Notes under the pieces: model-generated
The model's database searches: none
What the model was told of the DNA's origin: nothing
Seen by the model: the letters and a program-made list of their open reading frames with translations, nothing else
Assembly: GCA_949451605.1 (NCBI GenBank)
Contig: CASTSB010000004.1
Coordinates: forward strand, 1-64,000
Source: an uncultured Bacilli bacterium
GTDB taxonomy: Bacteria; Bacillota_I; Bacilli_A; RF39; UBA660
Direction: 5' to 3'
DNA: 64,000 nucleotides
Program-made: the position numbers and the translations under genes
Shown: positions 20,701 through 28,722 of the stretch, piece after piece
Layout of the letters: each line of letters opens with the position of its first letter
Numbering within the stretch: the first letter of the stretch is position 1

Positions 20701-20794
20701 CAGACACTATAGATATAGCCGCAAGAATACCAAGGATTGTTATTACTGCAAGTAACTCTACCATAGAAAAGCCTTTTTTATTTATCTTTTTCAT
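17735..20794 (-). CDS. Giant prepilin-like surface protein (three Cys-rich modules)
   Basis: The 1019-residue product starts KKINKKGFSMVELLAVITIL, a class III prepilin signal. It has the same domain order as the two genes that follow: globular region with VLGQVKS and YIDKLVDYSKK, two WKDN...YRACD.AGNCS units, three 70-residue Cys-rich modules, and a C-terminal piece with GFDRYERTFICTNS and GRVRAIDRAGN. That C-terminus resembles the end of the 14799 gene, not the TSP1 tail of the 10799 gene. AAGGAGGTACAT is an excellent RBS and TATAAT lies in the leader. The role is likely adhesion or surface display (inference). Confidence 0.83.
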   Translation of the reverse strand: MKKINKKGFSMVELLAVITILGILAAISIVSVQRILEKAKDEYYQKQKNNLIMATQSYMKASKENQPKVLGQVKSIYLKDLLKNKYIDKLVDYSKKPCDVDNTYVDVFYHDMNEDYEYTAYLKCPGYSDLPIEKSSPSIEIKFRDTLDKKVQITMKGSSSDNKLKLYSYSYKIYKKDVSGKLILIKRYETKKKVDAATKTISENLKEYVPGDIIVEVTAVNEKGKDTSLTKTNKYNQAVGGPSCLYKGDTSNKKIDATIGKKLKFEKDKTKEVTVGCKDEEYGCINETYTKKFTGDVKTGYIMIANKKGIQTKCEVDVYIDNNNPKVDITDLEPSKPPEENTKGETVYNYEKDWTNKDVCFTYKASDNSGIKSVKWELNKKGLSKCNNSKGINDLTTVSEYTKTYSESKTKETTGKVTICIKDEGYRIGKLTVKDSSGHTSIVNVTAKIDKTAPSTPTTISMFKWNDNSKEPTSTSGLKSYSNNTWTNKKVYTESSGSKDKISCIKEYEYQTTGTIGNTTRKGNKKNITTQGISTIKYRACDYAGNCSSYTSPRTIKLDWEVPTIPKVNLYKWKDNSTKPTTSTNLQGYSSGSWSNKKIFTKPSGSTDKASGNIYYQVTTTGKTTNIKDTKVEYRNIEAEGTSTVKYRACDEAGNCSNYSQAYTINIDTVKPTCGSNNGNQNWTGKDKTVTVNCSDTTSGCTQNSFSRTFSQTTKTSSITIRDKAGNTRDCSVNAYVDKTPPTCGSNTGLTNWVNYNREVTVACKDSDSGCSQTNFSKTLTTEGKTDTIQISDKVGNKTTCSVPKYIDKTKPTCGTISGGATKENGEWKWTKSNRTITLKCNDSLSGCKQNSYKETYNGDLYYSDTLLIWDNASNYEWCSVPVYIDKVPPNAPSITKFTSEDGVKVLEDNCVQRGKNANNTNNYSCTYKRTVSGTVQKNEGESYTLTTWYSTSDKGSGFDRYERTFICTNSDADYFPNYVPLNGVYSGTGPGECNGRVRAIDRAGNIGPYVDVKSISVD

Positions 20795-20852
20795 ATGTAC
20801 CTCCTTAGTTACCTAGTTTAGTATTATCTATCTTAAAAAAATTATATCATAC

Positions 20853-20890
20853 AAAAAAAGAAAAACAGGTATTTAAATCACCTGTTTTTT
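20853..20890 (-). terminator. Terminator after rpmF
   Basis: AAAAACAGGT / ACCTGTTTTT hairpin followed by CTTTTTTTG on the minus strand, closing the operon that ends with rpmF. The promoter of the next prepilin gene follows directly. Confidence 0.8.
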
Positions 20891-20907
20891 TGAATAAAAA
20901 AAGCAGC

Positions 20908-21123
20908 TTATTCAGCTTCTTTTACTTCTACTACTTTTTTTCCTTTATAGTTACCACATTTTGTACATACTCTGTGAGGCTTAATAACTTCTCCACAGCT
21001 TGGGCATTTTGCCATACCAGGAACTTCCATAGCGTTATGACTTCTTCTCATTCTCTTTCTTGTTTTTGAAACTTTACGGAAGGGAACTGCGAACATTTGA
21101 ATGTCTAATGTCATCATTTTCAT
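20908..21123 (-). CDS. rpmF: 50S ribosomal protein L32
   Basis: About 71 residues with [19 protein letters not shown], typical of L32, and a C-terminal zinc ribbon of the CPSCG...CTKCG type. The first 10-12 residues ([10 protein letters not shown]) before AVPF are an extension over most L32 proteins, or the true start may be the ATG directly before FAVPF. The ATG at 21123 is chosen because AAGGAG lies eight bases upstream; the GTG at 21132 abuts the RBS and is unlikely. It follows a YceD family gene, the usual Firmicutes pairing. Confidence 0.95.
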   Translation of the reverse strand: MKMMTLDIQMFAVPFRKVSKTRKRMRRSHNAMEVPGMAKCPSCGEVIKPHRVCTKCGNYKGKKVVEVKEAE

Positions 21124-21128
21124 TATTA

Positions 21129-21614
21129 TCACTCCTTTTCAAACTCATTTAATAAATCTTTAAAGGGATTATTCGAATTAGTTATCTCATCTTCGCTAAC
21201 TAATCGCCATCCATCTCCCCTAAAATTCTTAAGATCTTCAACCTTAGTAAACTGTAAGGGGACCTCTAGTACAATATTTTCCCATAAAAACGCGAATATA
21301 TCAAGAGAATTTTGATTATTTTTGCAATTTTCTTCAATTATATCATCATATTCGATAGAAAATGGGTATTCAACTGGCTCTAATGATATGGAATCTTCTA
21401 AAATTATAATTCCGTCTATCTTACATTTAATATAATCTTTTTCTTCTTCATAATCTTCTTCATCGACATCAAGATATATTTTACCACTAACGATTATATT
21501 TATCAAATTTAAAATATCTGTATTTTCATAATACTCTTTTGGAATACTATATTTACCTGAAATATCAATTTCTTTTTCTGTATGTGAGTGTAAAAGACTT
21601 AAATCTATATTCAT
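21129..21614 (-). CDS. YceD/DUF177 family protein
   Basis: The 161-residue acidic protein has the DUF177 layout: an N-terminal beta region, a Cys in DYIKCKIDG, then the EVPLQF and [10 protein letters not shown] parts. Its position directly upstream of rpmF, with only a few bases between, is the conserved context for this family. Members are linked to large-subunit ribosome or 23S rRNA biogenesis in bacteria and plants; the exact role here is inferred. Confidence 0.82.
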   Translation of the reverse strand: MNIDLSLLHSHTEKEIDISGKYSIPKEYYENTDILNLINIIVSGKIYLDVDEEDYEEEKDYIKCKIDGIIILEDSISLEPVEYPFSIEYDDIIEENCKNNQNSLDIFAFLWENIVLEVPLQFTKVEDLKNFRGDGWRLVSEDEITNSNNPFKDLLNEFEKE

Positions 21615-21624
21615 AATATACCTT

Positions 21625-22176
21625 CTATTCTTCTATTATTTTTATTAGGCTATGATAATGAAGATTACTGCCAGCTGGATGATATGTATCTCTTTCTACC
21701 CAAGCTCTAATAGTATAATTTTTTTCTTTTAAAGCTCCAATTGAATCTATTTCTATTATTTGTTCTTCTAAATCTTTTAAGGTATACACTTTATTTTCTT
21801 CATTATCTTCCTTTATAGAAACTCTGATACTTTCTTTATCAATTTTATATTCACCACAGTTATCTTCTTTTATTAAGTCATTATTGTCTTCTAATTTTAT
21901 TTTGTAATTTACTTTTTCTGTTAAATTATTTTTAATTGTAAAAGTATAGGAATTAGAAGCTAGACCTACTGAGTCAGTCACAGGAATTACTTTAGTGATA
22001 TTGATTTTATCGCCTAATTTCCCATGAAAACTTATTTCTAAAGACTCTGAGGAATAATCAAGATTCCTTTCAACTTGAAATTTATTATAAATATAATATG
22101 TGGGAATTGTTGCGAGTAATAATATTATGGTAATCATTATGAAATTTTTTCTAAACTCTTTTCTATTGTTGAACAT
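21625..22176 (-). CDS. Single-pass membrane protein with beta-rich extracellular domain
   Basis: The 183-residue protein has one membrane segment (about residues 12-30) and then a domain with SYTFTIKNNLTEKVNYKIKL and ends HYHSLIKIIEE. The pattern resembles the TasA-like small secreted proteins elsewhere in the window (for example 52231), but similarity is weak. The gene begins 14 bases inside the end of the MYG1-like gene, so they are translationally coupled. Function unknown. Confidence 0.6.
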   Translation of the reverse strand: MFNNRKEFRKNFIMITIILLLATIPTYYIYNKFQVERNLDYSSESLEISFHGKLGDKINITKVIPVTDSVGLASNSYTFTIKNNLTEKVNYKIKLEDNNDLIKEDNCGEYKIDKESIRVSIKEDNEENKVYTLKDLEEQIIEIDSIGALKEKNYTIRAWVERDTYHPAGSNLHYHSLIKIIEE

Positions 22177-23092
22177 CTTGTACCTCTTCCTTTTCTTCTA
22201 TTGCAATTTCCATTAATTTAATAATGGCTTCTTTTGTAGTTGCGCTTATAATAAATCTTCCTAAATGACAGAATAATGCACCTTCTACTTTAGTAACTTC
22301 AGAAAGTTTCTCATCTAGCCCGGCCCATGACGCAGGAAAAGGCACTCTTTGTGTCTTATCTTCAGGTGAATTATATATTGTCTTAGCAGAATATCCTCCC
22401 CTATTAGAAGGAAATGCAGCAAAATAAATTTCTTTTTCCGTATCTAGATTATAGATAGCTTCTTCAAATGGCATAAATTCATCTAATAATAAATAATGTT
22501 TTTTCTTAGCTTCTTCTAATTTAGATTCAATTTTTTTGTAGGCTTTAATTTTGCCGTTAATATTTAAAATCTCTTCTTCAAATATTTTAGTTGCTACTTC
22601 TACTGCTTTTAGAAACTGACTAGATTCATCTTCACCACTTCCAAAGCTAGGATTAAAAAGTTTTATAACATCACAGATATTTTTAATTCTAAACTCTGCT
22701 TCAACTCTTGGAAATATTCCATTATCTATTGCATCTATTCCTTCTATGAAATCTTTATCGATTCCTTCAAAAACTTCTTGAACGTCTTCAATTCCTCTAG
22801 ATTTTAGAAAATCTTTGCCAAACTTTTTCCATAAAAGACCTAGCGAACAATATGGTATTCCGTTTTTTCTTACTTCTCGTTCTTCTTGATGATGATCAAA
22901 TTTTCCTCTTCCTATATCATAAATTAAGACATCTTTTTTTACTTTTTCTTGTTCAATAATTGAAGTCCTGAAGATTTTTATATCTTTTTTATATAAACTA
23001 AGAAAAGCTGATGCGAATACTTCATCTGCATGCATAGTGCCGCAATGTGTAATGCAATTTGCGTCTTCTATATTATTTACTAATTTTATCAT
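22163..23092 (-). CDS. MYG1 family (UPF0160) predicted hydrolase/exonuclease
   Basis: The 309-residue protein matches the MYG1 family: HCGTMHADEVFASAFL at the N-terminus, YDIGRGKFDHHQ in the middle, and FPASWAGL plus a C-terminal FCHLGRFI. The MHADE, D and DHH motifs are the metal-binding signature of the DHH-like phosphoesterase fold. Human MYG1 is a 3'-5' RNA exonuclease; the bacterial role is not established. It lies in a minus-strand operon running from the polysaccharide deacetylase to rpmF. Confidence 0.85.
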   Translation of the reverse strand: MIKLVNNIEDANCITHCGTMHADEVFASAFLSLYKKDIKIFRTSIIEQEKVKKDVLIYDIGRGKFDHHQEEREVRKNGIPYCSLGLLWKKFGKDFLKSRGIEDVQEVFEGIDKDFIEGIDAIDNGIFPRVEAEFRIKNICDVIKLFNPSFGSGEDESSQFLKAVEVATKIFEEEILNINGKIKAYKKIESKLEEAKKKHYLLLDEFMPFEEAIYNLDTEKEIYFAAFPSNRGGYSAKTIYNSPEDKTQRVPFPASWAGLDEKLSEVTKVEGALFCHLGRFIISATTKEAIIKLMEIAIEEKEEVQDVQQ

Positions 23093-23113
23093 GTTTTCAC
23101 TTCTTTCTATTAT

Positions 23114-24430
23114 CTAGCTGACCATATTAATAAAATCTTGTAAGGTGTGGCTTTGTACAATTGGATATCTTGGAATATGCCATTTGTCATCACTTCTTCT
23201 TGCCTTTCTACTTCCACCAATAAATGCTAGTTCAAATCCTGCTTGTTTAACTAATTTTATTGTAGTAGCATCGTATGCATAGAATGGGAAGCAAAAAGCC
23301 GTTTTGGATTTTGTTATATCAATTGATTTTTGTAAATCATCTAAAACTGATTGCTCACTTTCTCTTGCTTTACAAAGCATTTGTGCTCCACGAGATACTC
23401 CAGTACATAACCCTTCAACATGCATATCGTTTGTATGGGAATGTACTTCAAGATATTTAGAACCAGTATAGTTGCTTATATCCCACCAACCTGTAATCAA
23501 AAATAGTGTTGCATGAGCTTGATATTCTTCTAAAGCTGGAATAAGTAAATTACCATTATGTTTTCCAGTTCCTGCTGCTCCATCATCTACTGTTATAAGA
23601 ACTGACTTTTCAGGGATTTCAGTATATCCATACATCCAATCTCTAAATTCTTTCATAGTTAGAGTTTTATAACCATTTTGTTTTAAATAATTTAAATGGC
23701 TTTTAAATTGGCTAATTTCCTCGCAGATGCTATCTCCACAGCTTTGGCCTATACTTTTATCATAAAAGAAATGATAATTTAGAACTGCTACACCTTGACC
23801 TTTACTATTTACAGGTTTTGCAATTACTGATACTTCTCTAGTTACTTTTTTTTCATTATTACTTGAATCTTTTACTGTGTAAGTAACTTCATATTTACCT
23901 ATTTTGTTTTTATCAATATTATTTTCTACTTTTACTTTATCTGTTATATTACCATCATAGTTATCTTCAGCACTAAAACCTGGCTCTTTATAATCATTTC
24001 CAACTATAATACTTATAGCTTCCCCTGTTAAGTTTATATCTGGAGCTTTTGTATCTACAACTTTTACTTTTCTTTTTACTTGTTTAGATAATTTTTTATA
24101 TTTTATATTATAAACTAATTCATATTCGCCAAGCTTTTTGTTATTTACTTTGCCTTTAACTTTTATTTTTTTTGATAAGTCGTTTTTATCATATTTGGCA
24201 GTAGAGCCTTTATCTTTATAGTCTGATCCTACTTCTATTTTTATATTGTCTTTTCCTATTAATTTTATACTTAATTTGCTTTTTAAGCCATGGATATTTA
24301 TAAATAAAGCTACTCCAATAATACTTATAATTATAAATAAAAGAATACTGCTAACTATTATTATTAATTTCTTTTTAGAGCTATTTTTTTCGTTTTTATC
24401 GATTCTTTTCTTTATTTTTTTATCTTTCAT
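23114..24430 (-). CDS. Membrane-anchored polysaccharide deacetylase with Ig-like (DUF5011) repeats
   Basis: About 438 residues. After a basic N-terminus comes one membrane segment (ILLFIIISIIGVALFI). Two Ig-like DUF5011 repeats follow (DYKDKGSTAKYD..., DYKEPGFSAEDNYDGNITDKV). The C-terminal NodB-like deacetylase shows ITVDDGAAGTG, HSHTNDMH and FCFPFYAYD. These are variants of the usual TFDDGP / H..SH / RFP motifs but keep the Asp-Asp and the two His residues. It probably deacetylates a cell-wall or surface polysaccharide outside the membrane. Start at 24430 chosen for AAAGGTGAGAGA; the ORF is open 13 codons further without an RBS. Confidence 0.8.
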   Translation of the reverse strand: MKDKKIKKRIDKNEKNSSKKKLIIIVSSILLFIIISIIGVALFINIHGLKSKLSIKLIGKDNIKIEVGSDYKDKGSTAKYDKNDLSKKIKVKGKVNNKKLGEYELVYNIKYKKLSKQVKRKVKVVDTKAPDINLTGEAISIIVGNDYKEPGFSAEDNYDGNITDKVKVENNIDKNKIGKYEVTYTVKDSSNNEKKVTREVSVIAKPVNSKGQGVAVLNYHFFYDKSIGQSCGDSICEEISQFKSHLNYLKQNGYKTLTMKEFRDWMYGYTEIPEKSVLITVDDGAAGTGKHNGNLLIPALEEYQAHATLFLITGWWDISNYTGSKYLEVHSHTNDMHVEGLCTGVSRGAQMLCKARESEQSVLDDLQKSIDITKSKTAFCFPFYAYDATTIKLVKQAGFELAFIGGSRKARRSDDKWHIPRYPIVQSHTLQDFINMVS

Positions 24431-24519
24431 TCTCTCACCTTTACAAACAATTTCAATTATGATATTCATATAAAGCTAGTATACCATATATTTTATTTTC
24501 ATAATATGTGAAATAATTT

Positions 24520-26103
24520 TTATTCATTATTTTTGTAAAGTAATGCAATTTTTTCAGCTACTTTTATTCCGTCTACTGCTGATGAAGTAATACCACCTGC
24601 ATAGCCTGCTCCTTCTCCACAAGGATAAATTCCTTTTACATTAGATTCTAATAAGCTATCTCTAATTATTCTTATGGGAGATGACGTTCTTGATTCAACT
24701 CCTAATAAAATTGCATCGTCTCTATTGAAGCCAGCAATTTTTTTACCAAATTCTTCTATAGCCTCTTTTAAAGATGTGTTTATATAGTTTGGAAATAAAT
24801 CATTTAGATTGGCAAATTCATAATTGCCTTTTGTACATGGTATAACTTCATTTAGGTATTCACTTATTTTATTATTTTTATAATCGATATACTTTTGAAT
24901 TGGAATATTTCCCTTACCTAGTTTATAGGCTTTTTCTTCTAATTTTCTTTGGAATTCTACTCCATCTAAAGGTTTATTGCCAAAATCTCTTGGGGTTATT
25001 GTTACGACTAGAGCACTATTAGCATTTCTACTTTCTCGCATATAATTACTCATACCATTTACTACTAATCTTTCTTCTTCACTAGATGCGTTAACAACAT
25101 ATCCTCCTGGACACATACAAAATGAATAAACTCCTCTTCCATTAGAGGCAGTATAAGTTAATTTATATGAAGCTGGGGTTAAGATATTTGAATTTTCTAA
25201 GCCATATTGACTTTTATTTATCATCTTTTGTGGATGTTCCATTCTTAATCCAACAGCAAAAGATTTTCCTGTCATATCTAGTTTGTTTTCATAAAGCATT
25301 TCAAAAGTATCTCTAGCACTATGACCAATCGCAAGAATTAAAATATCGCAATCTATTTTTTCTTTATGATTTAGTTCTATTTCTTTTAATCTGTTTTCTT
25401 CAATAAAAATATTTGTAAGAGTAGTATTAAATCTAAATTCTCCACCTAAGGAAATTATTTTATTACGCATATTTTTAATGACTTTTCTTAAAATATCTGT
25501 ACCAATATGCGGTTTTGCTTCATAAAGAATTTCAGATGGAGCGCCATTTTCTACAAATATTTCTAGAACTTTTTTAATTCTATTTTCTTTATCCTTTATA
25601 GTGGTGTTTAATTTCCCATCAGAAAAAGTACCTGCTCCACCTTCTCCAAATTGGATATTAGAATTTTTATTAAATTGATTATTTTGCCAAAACTCTTCAA
25701 TAGTTTTAACTCTTTCTTCAACTTTTTCTCCTCGTTCAATTATTAAAGGCTTTGCCCCATGTTCTGCTAGTAAATAGGCACAATATAATCCAGCTGGACC
25801 TGCACCTATAATAATAGGCCTTTTAATACTAGATGGAATTTTTTTAACAGGAAAAATGTATTCTTCATTTGGAGATTTAAAAATATCTTTAGATTTATTT
25901 CTACTTAATAGTTTTTCTTCATTACTAACTTCAACATCAACTTCATAAACAAATAATAAATTATTTTTGTCTCTTGCATCTAAAGATTTTTTTACAATCT
26001 TAAGATTATTTATTTCTTTTGATTGAATATTAAGTAACTTAGAAATCTTATTTACTAAGTTTTTTTCTTCAACTTTTAATTTTATTTGTCTTACTCTAAT
26101 CAT
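24520..26103 (-). CDS. FAD-dependent dehydrogenase (COG2509-like)
   Basis: The 527-residue protein has a small N-terminal domain, then a dinucleotide-binding loop IIGAGPAGLYCAYLLAEHG (about residues 97-115), a GEGGAGTFSDGKLNT segment and a C-terminal GIYPCGEGAGYAGGITSSAVDG for FAD binding. This is the layout of the uncharacterised FAD-dependent dehydrogenases of COG2509. Its start overlaps the end of the next oxidoreductase gene by eight bases. Substrate unknown. Confidence 0.85.
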   Translation of the reverse strand: MIRVRQIKLKVEEKNLVNKISKLLNIQSKEINNLKIVKKSLDARDKNNLLFVYEVDVEVSNEEKLLSRNKSKDIFKSPNEEYIFPVKKIPSSIKRPIIIGAGPAGLYCAYLLAEHGAKPLIIERGEKVEERVKTIEEFWQNNQFNKNSNIQFGEGGAGTFSDGKLNTTIKDKENRIKKVLEIFVENGAPSEILYEAKPHIGTDILRKVIKNMRNKIISLGGEFRFNTTLTNIFIEENRLKEIELNHKEKIDCDILILAIGHSARDTFEMLYENKLDMTGKSFAVGLRMEHPQKMINKSQYGLENSNILTPASYKLTYTASNGRGVYSFCMCPGGYVVNASSEEERLVVNGMSNYMRESRNANSALVVTITPRDFGNKPLDGVEFQRKLEEKAYKLGKGNIPIQKYIDYKNNKISEYLNEVIPCTKGNYEFANLNDLFPNYINTSLKEAIEEFGKKIAGFNRDDAILLGVESRTSSPIRIIRDSLLESNVKGIYPCGEGAGYAGGITSSAVDGIKVAEKIALLYKNNE

Positions 26104-27298
26104 TTATATTACCTCTAATAGCTTTTCCTGCTACTATTCCACTTCTCCAAGCAATTCCTAAATTATAGCCTCCACAATCTCCTGTTAAATCTAAAAGTTC
26201 TCCAATAATATATAAATTATTTTCTTTTTTAGATTCCATTGTATGTAAATTTACTTCATCTAAAGATACTCCTCCAGAACATACTTGAGCATCATCATAT
26301 GAATTAGTTGCAATAATTTCTACTTGAAAGTTTTTTAAGTTCCCAAGAAGGTTTACTTGATTTAATTTAGTCAACTGATTGTAAGAAATATTTTCAGTTA
26401 AATTATTTTTGTTTAGAATTACTTGAACTAATTTTTTATTTAAAAGTCCTAGTAAATTGTTTTTTAAAGGTTTATTGTTTTCTAATTTTTCTATTAATTG
26501 ATCATTTGTTAAACTAGGAAGAAAATCTATTAAGACATATTGGTGTCTTCCGTTTTCTAAACCTCTAGCAATTCTATTAGATAAATTAAATACACAAATA
26601 CCGCTTATTCCATAATCAGTTAATTGTATTTCGCCACTTTCATGTCTTATTATTTTTCCTGCATCGATATGGGTAAGATTTACATCAGTCCTTATACCCT
26701 TCCATTCATTTAAATATGGGAATTTATAAGTTTTTAATTGTACTAAAGCTGGAAGAGGCTTTATTATCGTATGATTAAAATGTTTTAAAAAGTCATATCC
26801 CATACCAGTTGAGCCAGTTTTTGGGGCTGCATAACTACCTGTTGCTAAAACTATTTTATCAAACTCAAGGTGTTTATTAATAATGAACTTATCATTAACT
26901 TTTTCAATAGATTCTACAAGATAATCAGTTATAATTTCTATGTTTTTATTTTTACACTCTTCTACTAATAATTCTTTAATAGTTGATGATTGATTGGAAT
27001 TAGGATACATATATCCATTTTTATATTTAGGAAGAACTCCTAAATTATCAAAAAAATCTAAAACTTCTTTTTCTGTTGTTTCATTAATTAATTTATTAAT
27101 TTCATTTTCTTTAGATGACTGATAATGGAAAAGTCTTTGACTCGTATTCCAATAATTACATTTACCATTTCCAGTTACTAATATTTTTTTACCACATTCT
27201 TTATTTCTTTCTAATATTATAACTTCGTTGTTTTCATTTTTAGCAGTTATTCCGCAAACAAGTCCAGCAGCTCCTCCACCGATGATTGCAACTTTCAT
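26096..27298 (-). CDS. HI0933/YhiN-type flavoprotein
   Basis: The 400-residue protein begins VAIIGGGAAGLVCGITAK (FAD Rossmann loop), followed by GKKILVTGNGKCNYWN, a signature of the HI0933/BaiN-type flavoproteins (COG2081). The C-terminal FAD motif is GELLDLTGDCGGYNLGIAWRSG. It likely reduces or dehydrogenates an unknown small molecule in the cytoplasm. It forms a two-gene operon with the overlapping COG2509-like gene. Confidence 0.87.
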   Translation of the reverse strand: MKVAIIGGGAAGLVCGITAKNENNEVIILERNKECGKKILVTGNGKCNYWNTSQRLFHYQSSKENEINKLINETTEKEVLDFFDNLGVLPKYKNGYMYPNSNQSSTIKELLVEECKNKNIEIITDYLVESIEKVNDKFIINKHLEFDKIVLATGSYAAPKTGSTGMGYDFLKHFNHTIIKPLPALVQLKTYKFPYLNEWKGIRTDVNLTHIDAGKIIRHESGEIQLTDYGISGICVFNLSNRIARGLENGRHQYVLIDFLPSLTNDQLIEKLENNKPLKNNLLGLLNKKLVQVILNKNNLTENISYNQLTKLNQVNLLGNLKNFQVEIIATNSYDDAQVCSGGVSLDEVNLHTMESKKENNLYIIGELLDLTGDCGGYNLGIAWRSGIVAGKAIRGNIND

Positions 27299-27327
27299 AA
27301 TACCCCTCCTATTCTTATTATAGCATG

Positions 27328-28218
27328 CTATTTTTTCTTATAAACTAAAATGCTATCATCTTCTTCTTGAATCATTTTTCTATTAGGTGTGCCTTTAAAA
27401 GTATATAGTTCTGTTTTTTTAAAAAGAGGAAGTGTCTTTTTAAGATTATAAATTGGACAATAGATTTTAAGATATTCAGTATTAATATTTGTTTTATAAA
27501 AATATGCAACTTGAATTTGTCCTTTTTCGTTTACTTTGTTTATTAGTTTGTTAAAAAGTTTATGAGTGTCTTTTACTTCATAATAATCAGCAATATTGGA
27601 TAAGAAAATGTTATCGTAGTTTCTTTTTAATTCATAATTATAAATATTATCGTTTATAAAATAAGGCTTAAGATTTTTGATTTTACTTTTCATTTTATTA
27701 AAATTATTTTCATTTTCTAAATACTTATTTGAAAAAATCAGTTCATATTTTGATTGAATATCATTACTAAATAAATTTCTTCTAATTCTATTTTCTTTAA
27801 AGTTTTCAAATAAATATTTCCAAAATATTAGTGTTTCTTTATCTTCTATTAAAGGTAGAACTTTATTTAGAGTTTCAATATTTAAAGCTTTGTTATTTCT
27901 AAAGAAATCTCCTCTAAATGATAAGAATTTTAAATATTCTTCGTAATCAAGTCTTTCTATTGCGGCTTTTTTTAAATGAAAGAACTCTTTGGTGAATGGA
28001 TTTATATCTATAAGTGTAATATCATAGCACCCATTAAAACAAGCATTTAGGACTTGATCTGATGAAGACCCAACTGTTAAAAGTGATTTGTTTTTTAAAT
28101 CAAAAAAATCAATATAGCCTTTTATATTTTCTGTTGTACCAGGATAAATTTTATTAAATGTTTCATCGTAATTTGGATTAGAAACTTGCTTCTTTGCTTT
28201 CTCTATTATATCTAACAT
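27328..28218 (-). CDS. DUF3419-like predicted SAM-dependent enzyme
   Basis: The 296-residue protein has a methyltransferase-like loop SLLTVGSSSDQVLNACFNG followed by DITLIDINPFTKEFFHLK. This fits the DUF3419/BtaA-like group, whose members use S-adenosylmethionine in 3-amino-3-carboxypropyl transfer to lipids. The reaction here cannot be told from sequence alone. It is transcribed toward the flavoproteins, with about 30 bases between, so it may head their operon. Confidence 0.6.
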   Translation of the reverse strand: MLDIIEKAKKQVSNPNYDETFNKIYPGTTENIKGYIDFFDLKNKSLLTVGSSSDQVLNACFNGCYDITLIDINPFTKEFFHLKKAAIERLDYEEYLKFLSFRGDFFRNNKALNIETLNKVLPLIEDKETLIFWKYLFENFKENRIRRNLFSNDIQSKYELIFSNKYLENENNFNKMKSKIKNLKPYFINDNIYNYELKRNYDNIFLSNIADYYEVKDTHKLFNKLINKVNEKGQIQVAYFYKTNINTEYLKIYCPIYNLKKTLPLFKKTELYTFKGTPNRKMIQEEDDSILVYKKK

Positions 28219-28300
28219 AGTTACTCCCCTTTTGGTATGGACTATTTTACCATAAAAGTGATATTTTAGCTAGCTTTTTCTAAGGTTTTAAAACTAATAA

Positions 28301-28328
28301 TTTACAATATTTTTTTATATGTTATAAT
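28301..28328 (+). promoter_or_regulatory. Promoter of the 111-residue hypothetical gene
   Basis: TTTACA (28301-28306), 16 bases, TATAAT (28323-28328), then a GAGGAGTG ribosome binding site. Confidence 0.7.
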
Positions 28329-28355
28329 AAAAACCAATTATGAGGAGTGAAAATT

Positions 28356-28691
28356 ATGGCTGATTTAGGAGACTTAGATGGAGTAAGGAAAAAAGAGGTA
28401 TTTATTAATGATATGATGGTTACCATCTATAAAGGATTTTACCATAGAACATATCCTACAATGGTGGATGGTGAAATTAAACAAATAGCTGATACCGATC
28501 ACCCTTTTCCATGCTTTCATGTTTCAATGTTTAAAAATTATATGGATGGTGTTGAATGTGCAGATGACTTTTTAGCTCAACTAATTGATGATTTAAGAAG
28601 TGCAGCTAATGAATTAGAACAATATAGAGAAAATAGAAAAGCCCGTTTGCCTGAAGGAGAAAAGCCAAAGACTAAGGGCTTAGAAAGATAA
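28356..28691 (+). CDS. Hypothetical cytoplasmic protein
   Basis: About 111 residues, no membrane segment, ending in a charged helix and a Lys/Pro tail (EGEKPKTKGLER). There is a short motif HPFPCFHVSMFKNY. It is a single gene with its own promoter and a strong terminator. Start chosen at ATG 28356 after GAGGAGTG; an in-frame GTG nine bases upstream lies inside the RBS. I do not recognise the family. Confidence 0.65.
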   Translation: MADLGDLDGVRKKEVFINDMMVTIYKGFYHRTYPTMVDGEIKQIADTDHPFPCFHVSMFKNYMDGVECADDFLAQLIDDLRSAANELEQYRENRKARLPEGEKPKTKGLER

Positions 28692-28722
28692 AAAAGTTTG
28701 AATAGTTCTCAAACTTTTTTTA
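28688..28722. terminator. Bidirectional terminator between convergent genes
   Basis: AAAAAGTTTGA / TCAAACTTTTT inverted repeat with A-rich and T-rich flanks, so it can end transcripts from both the 28356 gene and the 28720 gene. Confidence 0.85.

Noticed and set aside
21129-21131. Possible recoding of TGA as Trp, as in Mycoplasma
   Set aside because: TGA is used as a stop here and at the ATGA overlaps of thrS and rsmH, and Trp residues in conserved motifs are TGG.
21124-21132. GTG at 21132 as start of rpmF
   Set aside because: It touches the Shine-Dalgarno sequence AAGGA, leaving no spacing. ATG 21123 has ideal spacing.
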